Positions 1 through 5,834 of a stretch of DNA of 5,839 bases are shown here, one piece after another. The notes under the pieces were generated by a model. That model saw only the letters and a program-made list of their open reading frames with translations, was not told the origin of the DNA and did no database searches. Each line of letters opens with the position of its first letter. Position 1 is the stretch's first letter. This stretch comes from an uncultured Eggerthellaceae bacterium (GTDB lineage Bacteria > Actinomycetota > Coriobacteriia > Coriobacteriales > Eggerthellaceae): NCBI GenBank assembly GCA_934631995.1, contig CAKTYF010000122.1:1-5839 (forward strand), written 5' to 3'. A program made the translations under genes and the position numbers.

Positions 1-866
1 GTGATATCTATCTTGCCCGGCGTCACAACACGTGCCGCATCCTCGTTCCATACCTCAATGCTTATTCCCAGCTTATCAGCACCAAGCTCAATGTAGCGGT
101 CAATCATTGATAAATCTTTCGGTGGCGTTAAGTAAAACACCATGTCAGCAGGTATATGACCGCCAAGCGCCTCATTCCAAGCCGTCAGGTATTGCTCGTA
201 GTACTTGAACTCGCTTTTGCCTTCGAATGTCGAGCCGCCCGTTGCCATAAGACTGCGAACACCTGCATGTTCCACGCCCCATTTGAGCATTTCCGCAGAA
301 TCTTCGATAGAGAAGCATCCGCCCAGCTTTTCGCCACGCCGAACGGAACGATACGTGGCATTTCCGCTGTGGCAATACTGGCACACCTTGCCGGTTGCCG
401 CATACTCGCAGGGCCACAAATAAGCAAAGGTACCGAAGTCAACTCCCTGAATGGTCATGTTGCCCGCAAACGGCGTACCGTTTTTCGTCACGCGATCGTA
501 AAAGTCAACAGCGGGCGGAAAACTCACGAAGTCAATGAACTCATCATGGAAGAGAAGTGCTGCTTTACCTTCAATAACTTTCACATTGAAGGGAGTTTGC
601 AGCTGCGGGTTGTACGTTTTCTTCTCGTCTTCAGTCCACTGATAGCGTCCGCCAATCTGCTCCATAAAAACGCCCACGTCATTGAAACTGCACGCCAGGC
701 CATCAGACAGAATTAAAGCGCCGCCATGCAACAGCTGATTGGAAATGCGGCTTGTAGGGCCAAATACTTCGTACACTTCGGGGTCGGCAATTACACCCTT
801 GCTGGTAAGCAGGCATTTCAGGTCGATCGAATCAACATCCTGCCCTGCAAAATGATACGTATTCAA
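1..866 (-). CDS. Radical SAM protein, C-x8-C-x2-C type, 3' end cut by window
   Basis: I read 288 codons from a TTG start at 866; the C-terminus lies beyond position 1. Residues 1-147 form an N-terminal domain shared with the neighbouring gene at 985-2199. The radical SAM core then begins at FAYLWPC, with cysteines 153, 162 and 165 placed to bind a [4Fe-4S] cluster, followed by a TGGST motif (209-213) of the kind that contacts SAM, and by TPPKDLS and EVW blocks. The spacing C-x8-C-x2-C is longer than the usual C-x3-C-x2-C. The TTG start is chosen because GGAGGA lies 4 nt upstream, an in-frame stop is at 924-926, no ATG or GTG lies between, and the NTY...DSIDLKC beginning aligns with residues 5-21 of the paralogue. 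It is a cytosolic, oxygen-sensitive enzyme by family; the substrate is unknown. Membership in the radical SAM superfamily is fairly sure, anything finer is not. Confidence 0.85.
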   Translation of the reverse strand, partial: MNTYHFAGQDVDSIDLKCLLTSKGVIADPEVYEVFGPTSRISNQLLHGGALILSDGLACSFNDVGVFMEQIGGRYQWTEDEKKTYNPQLQTPFNVKVIEGKAALLFHDEFIDFVSFPPAVDFYDRVTKNGTPFAGNMTIQGVDFGTFAYLWPCEYAATGKVCQYCHSGNATYRSVRRGEKLGGCFSIEDSAEMLKWGVEHAGVRSLMATGGSTFEGKSEFKYYEQYLTAWNEALGGHIPADMVFYLTPPKDLSMIDRYIELGADKLGISIEVWNEDAARVVTPGKIDI

Positions 867-984
867 AAAATCCTCCTCTTCTTCTTTTATTTGTTGGAGT
901 CTGTCTAATAATATACATATACACTATTTGCATATAAAAGAAAAACGCGAGTGACCGAAAAATTACCCAAGAGGAAGCTGCAAC
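867..984. promoter_or_regulatory. Divergent promoter region between the two radical SAM genes
   Basis: This AT-rich 118-bp gap must hold start signals for both divergent genes. On the minus strand TATTAT at 908-913 is a fair -10 match, but I see no good -35 at the right distance. On the plus strand TTGGAG (895-900) followed after 18 bp by TATACA (919-924) is a weak candidate. CATATA occurs twice (916-921 and 931-936, period 15 bp), possibly a regulator site or just AT-rich chance. The plus-strand gene has a Shine-Dalgarno GAGGA at 971-975, 9 nt before its ATG. Because the two promoters are so close, a single regulator could control both genes. Confidence 0.45.
871..876 (-). promoter_or_regulatory. 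Ribosome binding site deciding a TTG start
   Basis: The minus strand reads GGAGGA here, four nucleotides before the TTG at 864-866. It settles the start of the left radical SAM gene, for which no ATG or GTG is available between the upstream in-frame stop and the conserved N-terminal block. Confidence 0.7.
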
Positions 985-2199
985 ATGAAGAAATTGAACA
1001 CCTATCGCATTGACGGCATTGAGCTTGATTCCATTGATTTGAAATGCATGGTGGTCACAAAGGGGGTCGCGCTTGATCCGGCCGTAGTGGAGGCATACCA
1101 AGACACATGCCGCATCTCAAAAGACCCCGCGCAGTTTTCGAACCTTTATTTCTCCGACGGCATAAGCGCGGCGATGATCGACACGGTAGAAAGATTCAAT
1201 CAACAGTCGATGCGTGATAGCTGGAAAGATGAAGACCGAAAGATATTTGAACCCCAGCTCGCCACACCTTTCACCGTTGAAATGCGGGATGATCAAGCGG
1301 TGCTATGTTACAAAGGCGAATTTGTAGACACGGTTTCTTTTCCACGCGCTAACGATTATTACAGCCAAAAAACACCTGATGGGACGCCCTATCTTTACCT
1401 TTCAACACTTCAGGGCGATGAATGGAACTCGTTTGCCTATCTTTGGCCCTGCGATTATGCAGCGAATGGATTTCCTTGTCAGTTTTGTCATAGCGGGCTC
1501 CATTCGGCGTCGCTCAAAGCAAATGGCGAAGCACCCGAACAAGCAGTTCCTGCAAACTTTGTTGCTGATATGGTTGATTACAGCGTGAAACATGCCGGCG
1601 TCAAGTCGCTCCAGATTACGGGCGGCTCCACCTTCTCTGGCAAGGGCGAGGCAGAACATCTCTTGCCTATCCTTGATGCCATTATGACGAAAACAGGAGA
1701 AGAAAACATCACGGGCGACACGCTTCTTTTTGTCACGCCGCCCAAAGACCTTTCTTGTATAGATGAATATTTCTCGCGTGGCGTTGATAGAATTGCATGT
1801 TCTGTTGAGGTTTGGGATGAAGGCCTTGCCCGAACAATTACTCCTGGCAAAATGAAGTTCACCACACGTCAAAGACATTTCGATGCATGGGATTACATCG
1901 TAAAGAATTATGGATTGAACAGGGCGTTCACTAATTTTGTTTTGGGTGTTGAACCCTTCGATCGCGTTGCAGAAGGTGTACATTTCGCGGCTGAGCGCGG
2001 CGTCTATCCAGGTGGCTGCATTTGGGTTTGCGGCGGTTGTTCCTGCAATGGGATTGTTACTGCGCCTGGGCTTGATTTCTATCGACAATGCAAAGAGCTC
2101 TTTTACCAGATTTATTCGGATTACGGATTTATCCCCGACCGCTCTCCCATGCCGTCGGACTTGCAAGCCGAAATCTACAATTACCTTATTGCCGATTAG
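985..2199 (+). CDS. Radical SAM protein, C-x8-C-x2-C type, complete
   Basis: A 404-residue predicted cytosolic iron-sulfur enzyme, paralogous to the divergent gene on its left. An N-terminal domain of about 150 residues precedes the core. Cysteines 156, 165 and 168 (in WPCDYAANGFPCQFCHSG) are the likely ligands of the SAM-binding [4Fe-4S] cluster, and TGGST at 212-216 matches the position of the SAM-contacting glycine motif. TPPKDLS (251-257) and VEVWDE (274-279) are shared with the paralogue. Near the end, CIWVCGGCSC (345-354) places four cysteines within ten residues, which could hold an extra metal or cluster; the window does not show whether the paralogue has them. There is no signal peptide or membrane segment. 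ATG start with GAGGA 9 nt upstream. The gene is visibly less GC-rich than the nagA side of the window. The spacing recalls Elp3 (C-x9-C-x2-C), but the rest is not Elp3-like and no acetyltransferase domain is present. Substrate unknown. Confidence 0.88.
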   Translation: MKKLNTYRIDGIELDSIDLKCMVVTKGVALDPAVVEAYQDTCRISKDPAQFSNLYFSDGISAAMIDTVERFNQQSMRDSWKDEDRKIFEPQLATPFTVEMRDDQAVLCYKGEFVDTVSFPRANDYYSQKTPDGTPYLYLSTLQGDEWNSFAYLWPCDYAANGFPCQFCHSGLHSASLKANGEAPEQAVPANFVADMVDYSVKHAGVKSLQITGGSTFSGKGEAEHLLPILDAIMTKTGEENITGDTLLFVTPPKDLSCIDEYFSRGVDRIACSVEVWDEGLARTITPGKMKFTTRQRHFDAWDYIVKNYGLNRAFTNFVLGVEPFDRVAEGVHFAAERGVYPGGCIWVCGGCSCNGIVTAPGLDFYRQCKELFYQIYSDYGFIPDRSPMPSDLQAEIYNYLIAD

Positions 2200-2219
2200 T
2201 CAGTCAGAGGCATGCATGC

Positions 2220-2250
2220 AAAAAAGGCTGCGGGATAGCCCCACAGCCTT
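2220..2250 (-). terminator. Intrinsic terminator of nagA
   Basis: On the minus strand the stem is AAGGCTGTGGG pairing with CCCGCAGCCTT (2240-2250 and 2224-2234), loop 2235-2239, ending in a run of six T (2225 down to 2220). One internal pair is G-U on this strand but a C-A mismatch on the plus strand, and no T run follows on the plus strand. It therefore serves nagA, whose stop codon lies 32 nt upstream, much better than the convergent radical SAM gene that ends at 2199. Confidence 0.88.
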
Positions 2251-2282
2251 GTCTCACCTGTTGCGCTCGCAAGCAAATGAAG

Positions 2283-3407
2283 CTACAGCTCGCGACCGCG
2301 CAGAATAACGCGCTCAACCGCTACCGTCTCAGGGTCAAGAATCACGCAGTCAGCCACTTTACCAGCAGAAATGGAGCCGCGCTCATCAGCAACACCCATC
2401 GCAAGAGCGGGGTTCAAGGTTGCTGCACGCAAGGCATCTGCCAGCGGGATTTCCATCTTCGTTACCGCCGTTTTCACGCACAGCGCCAAGTTCGTTACCG
2501 AACCCGCAATCGTGCCATCATGCAGCGTTGCCAAGTTGCCGCGCACGGTTACCGCCTGGCCGCCCAGCGCGTATTCGCCATCGGGCATACCGGCTGCTTC
2601 CATGGTATCGCTGATCAGCAGCATGCGCTCCGCTCCGAAAATCTTGAACGCAAGACGCACCATCGACGGATGAATATGCACGCCATCAGCAATAATCTCT
2701 GCGAGCACGTCTTCGCAATCCGCTGCCGCCGCAATGGGACCCGGAGCACGATGCGCCAAACCAGGCATTGCGTTATACAAGTGCGTCAGCTGACGAGCAC
2801 CCGCATCAAACGCAGCCATGGCATCGTCGTACGTTGCGCACATGTGAGCCAGCGACACGCGCGTGCAGCCCTTTACCGCTTTGATGAACTCCAGCGCACC
2901 CGGCTCTTCGGGAGCAATATCAACAAGTTTTACCAGGCCATGGGCACGTTCCTGCAACCGCATGAACATCTCAACATTCGGTTCCTGCACATACGCGGGA
3001 TTCTGCGCACCCACCTTGGACGGGGAAATGAACGGACCCTCCATGTTCAGACCCAGAAGCGTTGCCTCGTTGTCTGCCGGCGCAAACGCTGCAGCAACAT
3101 CGCAAATGCCGCCCAGCTTTTCCTCGGGGAACGTCATTGTCGCCGGGCAAATAGCCGTAACGCCTTGCGACGCTTCGTACTCAGCCATCTTATGGAACGA
3201 TTCATCGGTGCCGTCGCACGCATCATGACCGATGCATGCATGAAAATGCACGTCAATCATACCGGGAGCAACAACTTTGCCCGCCGCATCAAGCACTACA
3301 CCATCATCTACATACGATGCTTCGTCTACAAAAACATCGCCGCTCACATAGACGGTCTTCTCTTCAAAACCGCAACCCGTAAACACGTTACCGTTGATGA
3401 TTTTCAC
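2283..3407 (-). CDS. nagA: N-acetylglucosamine-6-phosphate deacetylase
   Basis: Removes the acetyl group from GlcNAc-6-phosphate, giving GlcN-6-phosphate and acetate, a cytosolic step feeding amino sugars into glycolysis through NagB. At 374 residues it has the usual family length and the amidohydrolase layout: metal-binding DVHFH (His54, His56), LNMEGPFIS with Glu123, His188 in SLAHMCATYDDA, His209 in THLYNAM, His219 in HRAPG, DGVHIH (241-246), and the catalytic Asp267 in ISDTMEAAG. DGTIAGS (297-303) is also typical. The start is GTG at 3405-3407 with a very strong AAAGGAGG five nucleotides upstream. It lies downstream of a pyruvate aldolase on the same strand with a 143-bp gap, so it may be co-transcribed with it or have its own promoter. 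A terminator follows. The second residue of the usual HxHG loop is Ala57 rather than Gly, a small deviation. Assignment is confident. Confidence 0.95.
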   Translation of the reverse strand: MKIINGNVFTGCGFEEKTVYVSGDVFVDEASYVDDGVVLDAAGKVVAPGMIDVHFHACIGHDACDGTDESFHKMAEYEASQGVTAICPATMTFPEEKLGGICDVAAAFAPADNEATLLGLNMEGPFISPSKVGAQNPAYVQEPNVEMFMRLQERAHGLVKLVDIAPEEPGALEFIKAVKGCTRVSLAHMCATYDDAMAAFDAGARQLTHLYNAMPGLAHRAPGPIAAAADCEDVLAEIIADGVHIHPSMVRLAFKIFGAERMLLISDTMEAAGMPDGEYALGGQAVTVRGNLATLHDGTIAGSVTNLALCVKTAVTKMEIPLADALRAATLNPALAMGVADERGSISAGKVADCVILDPETVAVERVILRGREL

Positions 3408-3412
3408 GGAAA

Positions 3413-3420
3413 CCTCCTTT
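3413..3420 (-). promoter_or_regulatory. Strong ribosome binding site deciding the GTG start of nagA
   Basis: The minus strand reads AAAGGAGG, an almost full anti-16S match, five nucleotides before the GTG at 3405-3407. It fixes the start where no ATG is available. Confidence 0.8.
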
Positions 3421-3436
3421 TATTTCTCGTAAACGC

Positions 3437-3472
3437 GCGGCAAACCCCGCTTTCTATCAGGACTTTTGCCGC
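3437..3472 (-). repeat. Perfect 8-bp inverted repeat in the nagA leader
   Basis: GCGGCAAA (3437-3444) and TTTGCCGC (3465-3472) are exact reverse complements around a 20-nt loop, 30 nt upstream of the nagA start. It could be an operator read as DNA, or an RNA hairpin in the leader that affects nagA expression. It has no T run, so it is not a terminator by itself. I cannot assign a regulator. Confidence 0.55.
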
Positions 3473-3483
3473 TGGAAACACGT

Positions 3484-3511
3484 CAGCCCGAGCAGAACGC
3501 TGCCCGGGCTG
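3484..3511 (-). terminator. Hairpin after the aldolase gene, probable terminator or attenuator
   Basis: CAGCCCG (3484-3490) pairs with CGGGCTG (3505-3511) and GCAG (3492-3495) with CTGC (3500-3503), around a 4-nt loop. The intervening position is G-U on the minus strand but A-C on the plus strand, so the 12-bp stem is continuous only in minus-strand RNA. It starts 39 nt after the aldolase stop. Only a weak T stretch (ACGTGTTTCC) follows, so termination is probably partial and could let some transcripts continue into nagA; it might also protect the upstream message from 3' decay. Confidence 0.6.
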
Positions 3512-3550
3512 AACGCAACAATCAATAATCCGCAATGCAAATCGCAGGCA

Positions 3551-4498
3551 TTACAGGCGAACAGGAGCGAACTCGGGCATCAGCTTGGCGCGCTTGAGCA
3601 CCTTCACGATCTCGGTCACGTCGTTGCCTACCAGCGGCATAACAGGTTCGCGCATCTGGTTCGTGTTGAACACGCCCATCTGCCACAGCGCGGTCTTGAA
3701 GGCGCCAACGCCGGCACCAAAACCAACCGTAGCGTTCACGTGACGCGTCAGGAACATCAGGCGAGCCAGATAGTCCTGGCACTCGCGCACCTTGTCCCAA
3801 TCGCCCGCCTTCGCGGCGTTGTACATTTCCACGTACGGATCGGGAGCCAAGTTCGCCAAACCAGGAACGGAACCATCGGCGCCGCCCAGCAATGCACCGT
3901 CAACCACTACTTCGTGACCCGTGAGCAGCTGCAGCGGATGACCTGCATCTTCGTTTTCCAGCATGAGCCAGCGGAAGGAAACGTCATCGCCCGAAGAGTC
4001 CTTCACACCTGCCAAAACGCCATCGCCACCCAAGCGGACCAGCATAGTGGGATCCAACTTGGTATGAACGCATACCGGCAGGTCATAGGCGAAAAGCGGC
4101 AGATTCGTATGCTCGCGAATCACGCGGAAATGGCGCTCGTTTTCCTTCGGACCACCCAGCGCATAGAACGGAGCGGTGCATACCAGCGCGTCGATGTCGA
4201 ACTGCTGCGTGCGCTCGACCTGCTTGATAACGCGCTCGGTTTCCATGTCAATAACGCCCACCAAAACCGGCACGCGATGATCAACAATGCGCACGGCGTT
4301 TTCCAGCACTTCGTAGCGCTGATCATCGTTCAGGAAGGCAACTTCGCCGCTTGAACCCAAGAAGAACAAGCCATGCACGCCCGCATCAATCATGCGGTTG
4401 ATGGAACGCTCGAACGCAGGCACGTCCAGTTGCTTGTCGGCGGTCAAAGGAACGACCACCGGAGGAATAACACCATGAAACTTGCTGTACTGAGACAT
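3551..4498 (-). CDS. DapA/NanA-family pyruvate-dependent aldolase, possible sialic acid lyase
   Basis: A 315-residue class I aldolase with the (beta/alpha)8 barrel typical of N-acetylneuraminate lyase and dihydrodipicolinate synthase. Seen: GSSGE (48-52), the pyruvate-carboxylate motif; Tyr138 in AYDLP; the Schiff-base Lys166 in GVKDSSGD; and GADGSVPGLAN (206-216). The arginine that follows the YNxP motif in dihydrodipicolinate synthase is absent (YDLPVCVHTK), arguing against a lysine biosynthesis role. Next to nagA, cleavage of a sialic acid to ManNAc and pyruvate is attractive, but the GYDE-type sugar-binding segment of known lyases reads GHEV here, so the substrate may differ. I choose ATG 4498: an in-frame ATG at 4600 exists but would add 34 basic residues outside the family and read through the promoter region. 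The ribosome binding site is weak (GGGT, 8 nt upstream). The family is sure, the substrate is not. Confidence 0.88.
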   Translation of the reverse strand: MSQYSKFHGVIPPVVVPLTADKQLDVPAFERSINRMIDAGVHGLFFLGSSGEVAFLNDDQRYEVLENAVRIVDHRVPVLVGVIDMETERVIKQVERTQQFDIDALVCTAPFYALGGPKENERHFRVIREHTNLPLFAYDLPVCVHTKLDPTMLVRLGGDGVLAGVKDSSGDDVSFRWLMLENEDAGHPLQLLTGHEVVVDGALLGGADGSVPGLANLAPDPYVEMYNAAKAGDWDKVRECQDYLARLMFLTRHVNATVGFGAGVGAFKTALWQMGVFNTNQMREPVMPLVGNDVTEIVKVLKRAKLMPEFAPVRL

Positions 4499-4528
4499 TC
4501 TAGTTACCCGATTTCTTCTTTCTATCGT

Positions 4529-4540
4529 TTGTCTACAACA
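4529..4540. promoter_or_regulatory. Palindrome resembling the DasR/NagR operator
   Basis: TTGTCTACAACA agrees at 9 of 12 positions with TGGTCTAGACCA, the core of the operator bound by the GntR-family amino-sugar regulators DasR and NagR. It lies 31-42 bp upstream of the aldolase start, where a bound repressor could block transcription. GTTTG (4527-4531) and CAAAC (4547-4551) form a further wider inverted repeat around it. In known systems GlcNAc-6-P or GlcN-6-P releases or alters the regulator, which would fit the nagA neighbourhood. The regulator gene is not in the window, so this is a suggestion. Confidence 0.35.
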
Positions 4541-4552
4541 GTAACGCAAACA

Positions 4553-4558
4553 ATCATA
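4553..4558 (-). promoter_or_regulatory. Possible -10 element of the aldolase promoter
   Basis: The minus strand reads TATGAT, five of six matches to the consensus -10, 54 nt upstream of the aldolase ATG. No convincing -35 hexamer stands 17 bp further upstream, so it may depend on an activator or be a chance match. If real, transcription would start close to the operator-like palindrome at 4529-4540. Confidence 0.3.
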
Positions 4559-4585
4559 CACATTACTTCGGCGTTGCCGCGCTCG

Positions 4586-4607
4586 TGTTGCGGTCTTCAC
4601 CGCAACA
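4586..4607. repeat. Perfect 9-bp hairpin with 4-nt loop upstream of the aldolase
   Basis: TGTTGCGGT (4586-4594) and ACCGCAACA (4599-4607) are exact complements around the loop CTTC (GAAG on the minus strand). There is no T run on either side, so it is not an ordinary terminator. Being perfectly paired on both strands it could act as a DNA operator or as an RNA structure in the ATPase-aldolase gap. Confidence 0.6.
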
Positions 4608-4652
4608 ACAACTCACGCACGTGGCGCATTGCTGCGGCGTGCACCCTTGCCA

Positions 4653-4678
4653 CATGCGTCACGCACCATGCGTCACGC
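4653..4678. repeat. Tandem 12-bp repeat with 14-bp period
   Basis: CATGCGTCACGC occurs exactly twice, at 4653-4664 and 4667-4678, separated by AC. Each unit contains the odd palindrome GCGTCACGC in near-symmetric form (GCGT, one base, ACGC). Two identical palindromic units in a non-coding gap suggest binding of a regulator to adjacent sites, though the 14-bp period is not a whole number of helical turns. Confidence 0.55.
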
Positions 4679-4694
4679 GTTACAGGCGCCCGAA

Positions 4695-4719
4695 GCCGGC
4701 CAGCTCCGCACCGGCCAGC
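4695..4719 (-). terminator. Hairpin directly after the ATPase gene, no T run
   Basis: On the minus strand GCTGGCCGG (4719-4711) pairs with CTGGCCGGC (4703-4695) through nine pairs, two of them G-U, around a 7-nt loop. On the plus strand those two pairs would be mismatches. It begins 12 nt after the stop codon of the ATPase gene. As no T stretch follows, it is either a weak or factor-assisted terminator or a structure protecting the 3' end of the upstream transporter message. Confidence 0.4.
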
Positions 4720-4730
4720 GCCGCCGCTTC

Positions 4731-5834
4731 TTACTCGAAAGCGCTCTCGTCCGGATGCAAAAGCGAAGGCGTTGCGCCCAAAAGCAGCTTCGTATAAGGC
4801 TCTTGCGCGTGGTTGAAGATCCGATCGGTCGTGCCGCGCTCAACAACCATGCCCTTATTCATAACAATAATGCGGTCGGAAATATAGCGCACCGTTGAAA
4901 TGTCGTGCGAAATGAACACCATGGAAAGGTTCAGCTCGCGCTTCAGGTCCATAAGCAAGTTCAGAATCTGCGCACGAACGGAAACGTCCAAAGCGGATGT
5001 TGGCTCGTCGGCGATGATGACCTCGGGGTTCAGCGACAAGGCGCGTGCAATAGCAACACGCTGGCGCTGACCGCCGGAAAGCTGGCCAGGAAGCGCTGCC
5101 AAGCAGCTCTCGGGCAAACCAACCAGGCCAATGAGCTCCTTCACACGCGCTTCGCGTTCCGCGGGCGTGCCCACTTTGTGCACGACCATGGGGTCCATCA
5201 GCTGATCATGCACGCTCATGCGCGCATTCAGCGCCGTTGCGGGGTCTTGGAACACCACGGACACCACGCGGCCGATGGCACGACGGTCCGCCGCCGTGCG
5301 CTTCGTAACGTCGCGGCCCTTAAAGAACACGCGGCCCGACGTGGGCGATTGCAAGCCACACAAAACGTTAGCCGTGGTTGACTTACCGCAGCCCGACTCG
5401 CCCACAATGCCAATGCATTCGCCCGGCATAAGCTTGATGGTAACGCCCTGAACAGCCTTTACCATGTTGGGGTGCAGCAAAGATCCGGTACGCGTCTTGA
5501 ACGTCACGTAAATGTCGTCCAAGAAGATAAGCGGCTCACGCCCATCATCGGGCGTATCATCCGGCGCGCTCTTCTCGGGCGCAGGAATAGCCATAAGCTC
5601 CTCGCGCACGTTGCGTGCACGAGAAACGGGACGCGAATACACATCTTCCTTTGCGCCCTTAACGCTCACTTCGCCCACTTCAATTGCATGCGCCTCATTG
5701 TCAACGCGGGCATCACCCAACTCGGCAGCTTCGTCTACCTCGCGATTAACCGTGGCACCCAAAGCGGCGGAAACGGTGCCTTTTGCAAGCAGCTCATCCG
5801 CAGAGGCGGTAAGCGATTCGATTTTCTGCACCAT
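4731..5834 (-). CDS. Peptide-type ABC transporter ATPase (OppF/DppF family) with N-terminal extension
   Basis: A cytoplasmic ATPase that would power an Opp/Dpp-type importer together with a second ATPase, two permeases and a lipoprotein-type binding protein, none of which is in the window. Seen in order: Walker A GESGCGKST (145-153), Q-loop FQDP with Gln196, signature LSGGQ (252-256), Walker B VIIADE (272-277), D-loop SALD (280-283), His310 of the H-loop, and a C-terminal EPYTKLLL segment matching the oligopeptide-type HPYT tail. The nucleotide-binding domain starts only near residue 101; the first 100 residues are acidic, alanine-rich and unlike OppF. The reading frame stays open to the right window edge, so they could be a linker from a larger fused ATPase. 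Alternatively an internal ATG at 5594, preceded by GAGGAG, gives a 287-residue protein nearer normal length. With an aldolase and nagA downstream, the cargo may be a sugar such as sialic acid rather than a peptide, as in SatABCD-type systems. Confidence 0.9.
   Translation of the reverse strand: MVQKIESLTASADELLAKGTVSAALGATVNREVDEAAELGDARVDNEAHAIEVGEVSVKGAKEDVYSRPVSRARNVREELMAIPAPEKSAPDDTPDDGREPLIFLDDIYVTFKTRTGSLLHPNMVKAVQGVTIKLMPGECIGIVGESGCGKSTTANVLCGLQSPTSGRVFFKGRDVTKRTAADRRAIGRVVSVVFQDPATALNARMSVHDQLMDPMVVHKVGTPAEREARVKELIGLVGLPESCLAALPGQLSGGQRQRVAIARALSLNPEVIIADEPTSALDVSVRAQILNLLMDLKRELNLSMVFISHDISTVRYISDRIIVMNKGMVVERGTTDRIFNHAQEPYTKLLLGATPSLLHPDESAFE

Noticed and set aside
156..716. Plus-strand open frame of 186 codons
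   Set aside because: It lies opposite the left radical SAM gene, has no recognisable domain, and its translation looks like an antisense shadow.
1402..2166. Minus-strand open frame of 254 codons
   Set aside because: Complete overlap with the well-supported radical SAM gene on the other strand, no motif and no ribosome binding site.
985..2199. Identification as Elp3
   Set aside because: Cysteine spacing is similar but not equal, there is no C-terminal acetyltransferase domain, and the N-terminal domain is different.
2088..3512. Plus-strand open frame of 474 codons
   Set aside because: Antisense to nagA, very rich in Arg, His and Cys as expected of a shadow frame, and overlaps the end of the radical SAM gene.
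3740..4354. Plus-strand open frame of 204 codons
   Set aside because: Antisense to the aldolase, no domain recognised.
3551..4498. Annotation as dapA (lysine biosynthesis)
   Set aside because: The arginine after the YNxP motif needed for the dicarboxylic substrate is absent, and the neighbours are amino-sugar genes.
4499..4600. Longer start of the aldolase at 4600
   Set aside because: Adds 34 basic residues absent from the family, and would overlap the hairpin, -10-like hexamer and operator-like site.
4653..4678. CRISPR array
   Set aside because: Only two 12-bp units with a 2-bp spacer; no spacer-length inserts and no cas genes.
4905..5381. Plus-strand open frame of 158 codons
   Set aside because: Antisense to the ATPase core, whose Walker and signature motifs are unmistakable.
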